In this document: in pieces, positions 1-5,671 of the stretch
Position numbering within the stretch: position 1 is the stretch's first letter
How the letters are laid out: the number at the start of each line of letters is the position of its first letter
DNA from: Ktedonobacterales bacterium
GTDB lineage: Bacteria; Chloroflexota; Ktedonobacteria; Ktedonobacterales; JADMIN01
Assembly: GCA_025928125.1 (NCBI GenBank)
Contig: JAICKD010000131.1
Location: 1 to 7,649, forward strand
DNA: 7,649 nucleotides
Direction: 5' to 3'
Position numbers and translations under genes: made by a program
The notes under the pieces: generated by a model
The model's input: only the letters and a program-made list of their open reading frames with translations
What the model was told of the DNA's origin: nothing
The model's database searches: none

Positions 1-351
1 AAAAAATCCCCTGGCATGGTCGCACTACGGAGCCGTAAGCCTACAGATTTGGAACGGATCAGTGGGACGCGACTACAAGCGCTACAAGGCACAACTGACA
101 ATTACGAACTCTGGCGACATCAAAGACAAGGGCATGACTCACCGGACGAAGCATCGGAATCACCTCTTGAGTGTATTCACACCAGCAAGATGATTCATAG
201 TGAGTCTGTGTGCTGTTGAATCGAAGTATACAGACGAGTGTACAGGTTTGTCAAGTGTGAGTAGATGGAGTTCATATATTTATAATCACTTTACTATTAT
301 ATTATGCGAATTATCCGGGATTACGCGGCGATTCCTGGCATAAGAGGGGGC

Positions 352-382
352 GAAATTAATTTCAAAAGAATTGATAATTCTT
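352..382. repeat. Two adjacent AT-rich palindromes
   Basis: Positions 352-363 form a perfect 12-bp palindrome, GAAATTAATTTC. Three bases later, AAGAATT (366-372) and AATTCTT (376-382) form a perfect 7-bp inverted repeat around a 3-base centre. The two lie end to end in the AT-rich island, about 310 bp upstream of the nirK-like start. Paired dyads like this are typical of dimeric repressor operators, but AT-rich sequence also produces palindromes by chance, and no promoter is clearly associated. Confidence 0.35.
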
Positions 383-538
383 CGTTCGCAGCTGATGTTA
401 GTAGTTCAGAGATGGCTTCTTCTAGATGGCGTAGCGGCCATAAACCATCAAATGCCAGCGAATCGCTGTCCATTCCGATTCGTACGTGCGCTGCTTTCCG
501 GGTTGCCACCCAGGCGGTGTCCGATCCTCATAGGCTGC

Positions 539-604
539 TGTGATGCTATCGGACTGTGAGCAATCTGTTACCTCCCACACGCTGAATGTTACGCACCTGT
601 GAGC
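539..604 (+). promoter_or_regulatory. TGTGA-type motif cluster upstream of nirK-like gene
   Basis: TGTGATGC occurs at 539-546, and CTGTGAGC occurs twice, at 554-561 and 597-604 (43 bp apart, about four helical turns). The first two resemble, in order and flanks, the motifs at 5512-5538 upstream of the second histidine kinase: TGTGATGC, then an ATCG, then TGTGAGC, then CTGTT or similar. This suggests a shared regulator, perhaps the response regulator at 6626-7357. Spacing here is 16 bp rather than the 11 bp seen at the other locus, so the match is imperfect. No convincing -35/-10 pair is visible between here and the gene. Confidence 0.3.
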
Positions 605-640
605 GCGACCTCCGATGCTAGGAGCAACGAGCGCACAGCA

Positions 641-674
641 CAGTGCGCACTGGCGTTATTGCGAACCTATTCGC
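641..674. promoter_or_regulatory. Palindrome pair just upstream of nirK-like start (possible operator)
   Basis: CAGTGCGCACTG at 641-652 is a perfect 12-bp palindrome. It is followed by GCGAA (661-665) and TTCGC (670-674), a 5-bp inverted repeat around a 4-base centre. Both sit 20-55 bp before the start codon, where an operator or a 5' mRNA stem-loop would act. No TTGAT-N4-ATCAA (Fnr/Dnr-type) site is visible, so the usual anaerobic or nitric-oxide regulators of nirK are not supported by this sequence. Confidence 0.35.
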
Positions 675-694
675 GATGAGAAAGCGCGGTCATT

Positions 695-1951
695 ATGCGT
701 AAGAGTGTGGACCTTCTGAAAACGCTGCCTTCCACAAATCCAGCAACTCCACCTGCTCCAGAGCCAGTCATCGAGGAAGCCGCGGCTTCCGCTACAGAGC
801 CAGCGGCGTCTTCTGAGCCAACAGTGATGGCAGGCAGCGGGCCTGCGACCGCAATACCCAGCACTTCAGCAGGCGCCTACTTTGCGCCCGCAGCCGCTCA
901 GCCGCAGACCAACAGCAGATTCTGGCGCGGATCGCCCGCCGAGATTGTCTTCGCGACCTTGACCGCCTTTGCATTGATTCTCGGGGTCATCTTCTCGATC
1001 ACTGGCTTTTCTGGTCCGGCACGAGCCAGCACTACAAGTAGCGGCAGCAACTCCTCCAGCAACTCGGGTTCAACCACGGGAAGCAACTCGCAGCCAGCCA
1101 TCACAGCGCCAGCCCACAAGACCTACGATGCCGCGGCCCCAACAGCGCCCCAGGGCAATACCGTTGATGTGAAGCTCGTCGCGGAGGAAACGTTGATCAG
1201 CGTCGGCCCCGGCGTGGCCTACAAAGCCTGGACCTTCAACGGCACGGTTCCTGGGCCAATTCTCCGCGTGCGCGAGGGCCAGACCATCAACTTCACCCTC
1301 GTCAATAACACCGGGATGACCCACTCGATTGACTTCCACGCCGCCGAGACCCCCTGGAATGTGAACTATCAGGGCGTCAAGGCGGGCGAGAGCTTCAGCT
1401 TCAGTTGGAAGGCGACTTTTCCGGGTGTCTTCATGTATCACTGCGGCACGCCACCCGTGATCGAGCACATCGCCAATGGCATGTATGGCGCGATTATCGT
1501 TGATCCCGCCAGCGGCTGGTCGCCCGCCAAGGAGTTCGTGCTGGTGCAAAGCGAGTTTTACACCCGCAAGCTCTCCGATGGCAGCTACGCCTATGACAAC
1601 GCCAAAGCGATGGCGATGCAGCCCGATTATGTGACCTTCAACGGCTACACCAACCAGTACAAGGATGCGCCACTCACCGCGCAACTCGGCCAGCGCGTGC
1701 GGCTCTTCGTCCTCAACGCTGGGCCATCGGAGTTCTCCGCCTTCCACGTCATCGGCGCGATGTTCACCAATACCTATGTGGATGGCAACCCGGCGAACCA
1801 CATGGTCGGCAATCAGACGGTCACGATTCCACCCGGCGGTGGGGCAGTGGTAGAACTCACGATTCCAGAGGCAGGTCAATATCCGTTCCTGACGCACTCG
1901 TTCGCCAACGCCAGTGCAGGCGCGCTCGGGGTGATCGACATCCAGAAATAG
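695..1951 (+). CDS. nirK: Membrane-anchored copper nitrite reductase-like (NirK-type) two-cupredoxin protein
   Basis: A 418-residue protein. Residues 1-80 are a Pro/Ala/Glu-rich, probably cytoplasmic, segment. Residues 82-105 are a hydrophobic membrane segment preceded by Arg75 and Arg78, so the rest should be outside. Residues 112-135 are a Ser/Asn/Gly/Thr linker, and two cupredoxin domains follow (about 155-272 and 280-418). Compared with known NirK, type-1 copper ligands are His210, Cys250, His258 and Met263; type-2 ligands are His215, His249 and His401; catalytic Asp and His are Asp213 (in HSIDFH) and His351 (in FHVIG). With all of these present, reduction of nitrite to nitric oxide is plausible; a related multicopper oxidase activity is the alternative. 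An Ala-Arg-Ala (109-111) after the membrane segment could be a signal-peptidase site, making the mature protein soluble. ATG 695 is the first ATG after an in-frame stop at 677; its ribosome-binding site is weak (GAGAAAG, 678-684). Met45 is another possible start. Confidence 0.8.
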   Translation: MRKSVDLLKTLPSTNPATPPAPEPVIEEAAASATEPAASSEPTVMAGSGPATAIPSTSAGAYFAPAAAQPQTNSRFWRGSPAEIVFATLTAFALILGVIFSITGFSGPARASTTSSGSNSSSNSGSTTGSNSQPAITAPAHKTYDAAAPTAPQGNTVDVKLVAEETLISVGPGVAYKAWTFNGTVPGPILRVREGQTINFTLVNNTGMTHSIDFHAAETPWNVNYQGVKAGESFSFSWKATFPGVFMYHCGTPPVIEHIANGMYGAIIVDPASGWSPAKEFVLVQSEFYTRKLSDGSYAYDNAKAMAMQPDYVTFNGYTNQYKDAPLTAQLGQRVRLFVLNAGPSEFSAFHVIGAMFTNTYVDGNPANHMVGNQTVTIPPGGGAVVELTIPEAGQYPFLTHSFANASAGALGVIDIQK

Positions 1952-1965
1952 CGGCATTCAGTGCA

Positions 1966-2355
1966 TCACTCGGCGACCTTCGCTCCCAGCGGGCAGGAGG
2001 TCGCCCGCGCGCATGCGACAAGAGCGGCGCGGAAGTGCTGTACTCGTCGTTGCGCCGCAACATCACTCGGTTGGGGAAACAGTTCGTCGAGGGCGCTTTC
2101 GAGGTCAACAAAAGTAATGCGAGACTCGCGCGACGCGGTGCAGATACGCAAGCGAATCAGCCGGTGGAGCGACGACCACGCTTCGAGGCGCGCCAGCAAC
2201 TCTGGCCGCGGCTGGCTCTCGCCTTCCTGATAGAGCACATGCTGCCGCACGGCGACCTGGGCGATTTGCTCCATCGCCTGTTGCAGCGGACACCCCATCG
2301 CTGGCGCCACTGACGGTATTTCGGATCGTGTGGTCATGCTGAGACTGGTCTTCAT
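1966..2355 (-). CDS. Small hypothetical protein with two Cys-Pro-Leu motifs
   Basis: I do not recognise this family. The chosen start gives 129 residues because AAGG at 2363-2366 (read on the minus strand) lies 7 bases before the ATG at 2353-2355. Upstream in-frame ATGs at 2359 and 2407 (the latter giving 147 residues) have no suitably placed ribosome-binding site. The codon pattern is GC-rich at third positions like the neighbours, which supports a real gene. The protein is predicted soluble and mainly helical, without signal peptide or membrane segment. It has four cysteines (22, 72, 115, 121), with Cys-Pro-Leu near the start (22-24) and again near the end (121-123). His39, His64 and His107 are also present. 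It follows the large sensor kinase in the same direction with a gap of about 150 bp and converges on the nirK-like gene, the two stop codons being 14 bp apart. Metal or redox binding is possible but unproven. Confidence 0.6.
   Translation of the reverse strand: MKTSLSMTTRSEIPSVAPAMGCPLQQAMEQIAQVAVRQHVLYQEGESQPRPELLARLEAWSSLHRLIRLRICTASRESRITFVDLESALDELFPQPSDVAAQRRVQHFRAALVACARATSCPLGAKVAE
1972..2005. repeat. Inverted repeat at convergent gene ends (weak terminator candidate)
   Basis: GGCGACC (1972-1978) and GGTCGCC (1999-2005) form a perfect 7-bp stem. The loop holds a smaller CGCT/AGCG hairpin at 1981-1991. It lies 20 bp beyond the nirK-like stop, inside the 3' end of the opposing small gene. 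No T-run follows on either strand, so this is not a canonical intrinsic terminator; it may slow transcription or protect the 3' end. Confidence 0.25.
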
Positions 2356-2422
2356 GGTCATACCTTGCTCGCTTGGACACGTGCGCTGATCGACATTCCT
2401 GGCGAACATCGTGATGCCGAAA

Positions 2423-2494
2423 TCTCACGCCATCGTCACGGTATAACGAAGCCATCTCACAGACGCGACACAAAACGCCGTATCCTATGTGAGA
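2423..2494. promoter_or_regulatory. Spaced TCTCAC/GTGAGA motifs between small gene and sensor kinase
   Basis: ATCTCAC occurs at 2422-2428 and again at 2454-2460 (32 bp apart). TGTGAGA, the exact reverse complement of TCTCACA at 2455-2461, occurs at 2488-2494. The three copies are therefore 32-34 bp apart, close to three helical turns. Their core matches the TGTGAG motif found in the other intergenic regions of this window. They lie upstream of the small minus-strand gene and could control it separately from the kinase. A TTATAC on the minus strand (2440-2445) is a possible -10, without a good -35. A short ATCCT/AGGAT hairpin at 2482-2498 just after the kinase stop is too weak to call a terminator. 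Confidence 0.25.
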
Positions 2495-2504
2495 GGATGG
2501 ACGA

Positions 2505-5342
2505 TCAGGACGGCTCCTCCGTCAGTGGCAATGACACATAGAACGTGCTGCCGCATCCCTCCTCAGACGTGAACCACAGACGTCCTCCCTGAAGCTCAAC
2601 CAACTCGCGGCACAGATAGAGTCCCAATCCCGTGCCGGTGATGCCGCGCTCGCGGGCATTATCGGCGCGCGTGAAGCGATTGAATAGCAGCGACTGCTGG
2701 TTGGCCGGAATGCCAATACCACGATCGCGGACCGATAGCCTGGCGACGCGCTCGCGCTCATCCTGCTCGATAGTAATCGTGATAGGGCCACCATCCGGGC
2801 TATACTTGATGGCATTGCTCAGCAGGTTGCCCACAATCTGCTCCGTCCGCCGCACATCCAGCGTCGCCACCACAAACTCATCGGTGGCGACCAGCGACAA
2901 CGTATGCCGGTCACTGGCCATCTGGAAGCGCTTGATCACGCGCCGGGCCAGCGCGATGAGGTCGTGCGGCTCGCTATGGAGCTGGATACGTTCGGCCTGA
3001 AGCCGGGCGACATCCAGCAGATCCTCGGTGAGTTCCACGAGACGATTGGTCGCCTGGTCAATCGTTTCAAGCGCCTCAACCTGCCACGGCTCCAGCGTTG
3101 CGGCGTCATCGCCCTGGGAGTGCCGCATCAGCATGTCCGCGTAGCCTTTGACCGCGGCCATTGGCGTCTTCAGCTCGTGGGCCGCAATTGCGATAAACTC
3201 ATCCTTTAGGCGCTCCGCCTCTTTCATCGCGGTGACATCCTGTAATACCACGAGCGTCAGCCGTTCCGGCATCGGAGCCTCACCGCGTTCAGGAGTCGCG
3301 GTGAGGCCTGGATACGCTAGCATACCCGGATCGAGCGTGACCGCATTGAGGAGAACGGGCATTGCCGTACCATCGGGCCGACGGATCACCTCCTGATAGT
3401 GGCGGATCGCTTCGCCGGTACGTAACGCGCGCACGGTTGCCAGCTCGCTCGTCTCTATCAGTCGCCCGCCGATCCCAACAACCTGAGTTCCACTCTCTCT
3501 GAGGAAGTCCGCCATCGATTGCCCTTTGGCCCAATACGCTCCCCAGACGTCCTGCGCGGCATAGTTGGCCAGTTCCAGCATGGCATCGGGTCCGCGCGCC
3601 AGGTATACTCCGCTCGGCAACTCATCAATCACGTTTTGCAGCAGCAATCGCCTGGCCTCAGCCTCGGCGTGCGCCTGCTGCTCAGCCAGGAGTTTGCGCG
3701 TCGCCGTGACCTCGTGCCATACGACCACAATACCGCCTGTGATTCTTACGCTATCAGGAGTGCCATCCGGCGCGAGCGCCGCCAACTCATCGTCAGCTGC
3801 CATCGCCTGAAGCGGTGAGACGCTCACCACAAATTCCCGGCTATCTCCATGCGCATCAGTGAGTGAAAGCGGTGTATGCGCGCCCTGGATGCTCTGCCCA
3901 TCTCCATCATGTGTGCCGTTGCCCACACGGGCAAGGATATCCTGGATCGATGGATTCACCTTCCGCGCGCCATCACTCAGACCGAGCAGCGTCTGAATGG
4001 CAGTGGCGGCGTGGTTTTCGTGGAGCAGATTGCCTTCATGGTCATAGACCATGACTCCATCAGTGATGCTCTCGAAGACCGCATTGAGCTCTTCGGCCTG
4101 TGTTTGCGCGTTGTGATAGAGCCGCGCGTTTTCGAGCGCGATGGATGCCTGCGCCGCCAATGCCTTGAGCAATGTCTCGTCATCTTTGTTGAAGCGCCCC
4201 GGCTCCTCATGTCCCAGCAGCAACCCGCCACGTACATTGCCGTCGCGATCCAGTAGTGGAGCGCCCAGGAAACTGCGTGTCACCGGATGACCACGGGGCG
4301 AGCCCACCGCCCGCAATTCATTGGCGCTCGCGCGACCGTGCGCATAGTCGTACGCCTGCCGTCGGGCGCGGTCGCGCGGGGATTCGCCGCGCGTGTGATG
4401 CTCAGCCGCCTTCGTCTGTTCACGATGCGCCGTCGCCATGTGATGCCCCGCTGGCAAAAGCTCCAGAGCGTCATCGACATGTACCGTCACCCCGTAGCGG
4501 AAGATCGGGGCGAGAATACCTTCGCCACCGAGCGGCATGCGGCGAAATAGCTCTTCTTGCTCTGGTGTGACGCCGACTACCGCCGCCAGACGAAAATGGC
4601 TGCCTTCCGACGGGCCAACCAACTTGCCGCGCGCATCCACGGAGCGCAACGTAAAGGCGGCAAAGCCTGCGCCCGTCAAGTCGCACGCGGTCCGCGCAAT
4701 CAGCTGGAGCAGTTGCGATTCATGCAACTCACCGGAAAGTGCGGTGCCTACGGTATTCAGTGCGGCAAAACGCGTCACCTCGCGTTCGGCGGCGAACCGT
4801 CGATTGCGGGCAAGCATCACAAGGAGCAGGACGTAGACGCTGATGGCTGCGAGCAGGAGCAGCTGCGCCGCCGAATGGGGACCGAGCGCCTTGACGCTCT
4901 CGCTGGGTGGAAGCACCAGAACATACACGCAGACGAGCTGCACCACGCAGCCAGCAATCGCCAGACGCCAGCGCCAGTAATACGCCAGCATCGCAATCAA
5001 TGGAAGATAGACAACACCAATATTGGGTATCTGAAAGAACCGCGTCGAGAGCCAGACCAGCAGCGTGACCAGCACAGAGCCGGTAATCAGCGTCATCATG
5101 CCACTGTAGGGCATCTGGCGCCATTCCGCGAGAGCGCTTCTCCAGTGGAGAACAGGCTCCGACCCCCAGGTGCGGCGAATATACGCCCACGCGCCATCCA
5201 CGGGCCTCGCCGCCGGGCTAAACCACTGACGCAACCTCTGCCAATAGGCTGAAGCGCCTGGCGTCCGCGCGCTGGATGGCGCCTTGGGCGCCGTGACACG
5301 CGCATCATTCAGGCGCGTCTTATGGTCATCGTCATCTTTCAT
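2505..5342 (-). CDS. Membrane sensor histidine kinase with KdpD-like 4-TM, GAF and two PAS domains
   Basis: A 945-residue sensor kinase. A charged cytoplasmic N-terminus (1-80) precedes four membrane segments (about 83-100, 106-122, 127-145, 159-177) with very short connecting loops, resembling the DUF4118 membrane domain of KdpD. The KdpD osmosensing and Usp domains are absent. A GAF domain covers about 190-405 and is interrupted near 301-351 by a polar, His-rich insertion. PAS-like domains lie at about 412-548 and 562-708; a helical linker between them is rich in Ala, Glu and Arg. HisKA begins near 709, with phospho-acceptor His722 in AHELKTP. The HATPase domain shows the N box (Asn839 and Asn843, NAIKYS), G1 (DRGIGIP, 873-879), F box (LFNRF, 886-890) and G2 (GTGLGL, 903-908). 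All catalytic boxes are intact, so it should autophosphorylate and signal to a response regulator, most simply the one at 6626-7357. The start is supported by GAGG (5348-5351) five bases upstream. The ligand is unknown. Confidence 0.93.
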   Translation of the reverse strand: MKDDDDHKTRLNDARVTAPKAPSSARTPGASAYWQRLRQWFSPAARPVDGAWAYIRRTWGSEPVLHWRSALAEWRQMPYSGMMTLITGSVLVTLLVWLSTRFFQIPNIGVVYLPLIAMLAYYWRWRLAIAGCVVQLVCVYVLVLPPSESVKALGPHSAAQLLLLAAISVYVLLLVMLARNRRFAAEREVTRFAALNTVGTALSGELHESQLLQLIARTACDLTGAGFAAFTLRSVDARGKLVGPSEGSHFRLAAVVGVTPEQEELFRRMPLGGEGILAPIFRYGVTVHVDDALELLPAGHHMATAHREQTKAAEHHTRGESPRDRARRQAYDYAHGRASANELRAVGSPRGHPVTRSFLGAPLLDRDGNVRGGLLLGHEEPGRFNKDDETLLKALAAQASIALENARLYHNAQTQAEELNAVFESITDGVMVYDHEGNLLHENHAATAIQTLLGLSDGARKVNPSIQDILARVGNGTHDGDGQSIQGAHTPLSLTDAHGDSREFVVSVSPLQAMAADDELAALAPDGTPDSVRITGGIVVVWHEVTATRKLLAEQQAHAEAEARRLLLQNVIDELPSGVYLARGPDAMLELANYAAQDVWGAYWAKGQSMADFLRESGTQVVGIGGRLIETSELATVRALRTGEAIRHYQEVIRRPDGTAMPVLLNAVTLDPGMLAYPGLTATPERGEAPMPERLTLVVLQDVTAMKEAERLKDEFIAIAAHELKTPMAAVKGYADMLMRHSQGDDAATLEPWQVEALETIDQATNRLVELTEDLLDVARLQAERIQLHSEPHDLIALARRVIKRFQMASDRHTLSLVATDEFVVATLDVRRTEQIVGNLLSNAIKYSPDGGPITITIEQDERERVARLSVRDRGIGIPANQQSLLFNRFTRADNARERGITGTGLGLYLCRELVELQGGRLWFTSEEGCGSTFYVSLPLTEEPS

Positions 5343-5343
5343 A

Positions 5344-5365
5344 CGAGCCTCACGCGCGCCTCACA
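5344..5365 (-). promoter_or_regulatory. Tandem 11-bp repeat over the large kinase's ribosome-binding site
   Basis: Read on the minus strand, TGTGAGGCGCG is followed directly by CGTGAGGCTCG: two 11-base units with 9 matching positions. The second unit contains the GAGG ribosome-binding site of the large kinase (5348-5351). Direct repeats with 11-bp pitch are the known recognition pattern of PhoB/OmpR-family regulators, and the core matches the TGTGA boxes at 5500-5552. A regulator bound here would be expected to repress the kinase gene; that is inference. Confidence 0.35.
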
Positions 5366-5449
5366 TGGCGTTCCCGCTACCGAACTCTACTTCCGCTACC
5401 GCATAATGCGAACATGATATGAACGGGAGAAGAGATGAACTACCTGCAT

Positions 5450-5477
5450 TTTATAGCCAGAGCGCCCCAAAGCACAA
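5450..5477 (-). promoter_or_regulatory. Candidate promoter for the large sensor kinase
   Basis: On the minus strand, TTGTGC (complement of 5472-5477) is followed after 16 bases by TATAAA (complement of 5450-5455). The -10 matches the sigma-70 consensus at five of six positions; the -35 matches only three. Transcription would start near 5443 and leave a leader of about 100 bases. Another -10-like TATCAT lies nearer the gene at 5414-5419 without a good -35. Confidence 0.3.
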
Positions 5478-5499
5478 AAACGCGCGTCGAGGCGAATCT

Positions 5500-5565
5500 T
5501 TGTGATGTGGTTGTGATGCCAATCGCTCTGGTGTGAGCCTGTTGTGATGGGCAGCAGGCTATCCT
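5500..5565 (+). promoter_or_regulatory. Four TGTGA boxes in two 11-bp tandem pairs, with possible activated promoter
   Basis: TTGTGATG occurs at 5500-5507, 5511-5518 and 5542-5549, and a related GTGTGAGC at 5531-5538. The GTGA cores start at 5502, 5513, 5533 and 5544, giving spacings of 11, 20 and 11 bp; all four fall on about the same face of the helix. This is the arrangement expected for two response-regulator dimers of the PhoB/OmpR type. A weak -10 (TATCCT, 5560-5565) lies about ten bases after the last box, the distance used at activator-dependent Pho-type promoters where the box replaces the -35. The boxes precede the second kinase and the response regulator, so autoregulation is the simplest reading. 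No binding has been shown. Confidence 0.45.
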
Positions 5566-5580
5566 GATTGATAGACACGA

Positions 5581-5597
5581 CGAGAGGACGCCTCTCG
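5581..5597 (+). repeat. Perfect 7-bp hairpin in the leader of the kinase-regulator operon
   Basis: CGAGAGG (5581-5587) and CCTCTCG (5591-5597) pair perfectly around the 3-base loop ACG. No T-run follows, so it is not an obvious terminator. If transcription starts downstream of the TATCCT at 5560-5565, the stem would sit almost at the 5' end of the mRNA, where it could stabilise the message. It could also be a DNA operator. Confidence 0.4.
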
Positions 5598-5671
5598 ATC
5601 AGATTGTGGGGAAATCGTGCTTGACAGCCACGCAACACATTTGCGGCTGATGACACGCGATCTTCTTCCAC

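Larger units (their letters stand above)
1..694. other. Gene-poor leader region upstream of the nirK-like gene
   Basis: No gene in this stretch can be supported. A frame is open from the left edge to a stop at 217-219 on the plus strand (Met at 16) and could be the tail of a gene entering from outside, but its translation resembles nothing I recognise and has no domain-like features. Short frames at 304-543 (+) and 321-509 (-) overlap each other, lack a ribosome-binding site and use AT-rich third positions unlike the real genes here. Positions 270-400 are clearly more AT-rich than the rest of the window and include a TATAAT at 281-286, but no -35 element lies at a sensible distance. The rest holds palindromes and TGTGA motifs listed separately. 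The region could be a long regulatory leader or the scar of a decayed gene. Confidence 0.5.

Noticed and set aside
304..543. Small overlapping frames on both strands (304-543 plus, 321-509 minus)
   Set aside because: No ribosome-binding site, AT-rich codon use unlike neighbouring genes, and no recognisable sequence; at most decayed coding DNA.
676..702. Eight-codon upstream frame overlapping the nirK-like start
   Set aside because: No ribosome-binding site and no leader-peptide features such as runs of regulatory codons; likely chance.
1070..1957. Long minus-strand open frame (295 codons) opposite the nirK-like gene
   Set aside because: It lies wholly antisense to a gene with recognisable copper motifs; its translation shows no domain and is rich in residues expected from complementing GC-rich codons.
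4557..5252. Plus-strand open frame (231 codons) opposite the large kinase
   Set aside because: Antisense to the GAF and membrane part of a clear histidine kinase; the Arg/Gln/His-rich translation has no fold-like pattern.
5621..5649. TTGACA at 5621-5626 as the main promoter of the soluble kinase
   Set aside because: A perfect -35 hexamer, but nothing resembling a -10 lies 16-18 bp downstream, so I mention it only in the gene entry.
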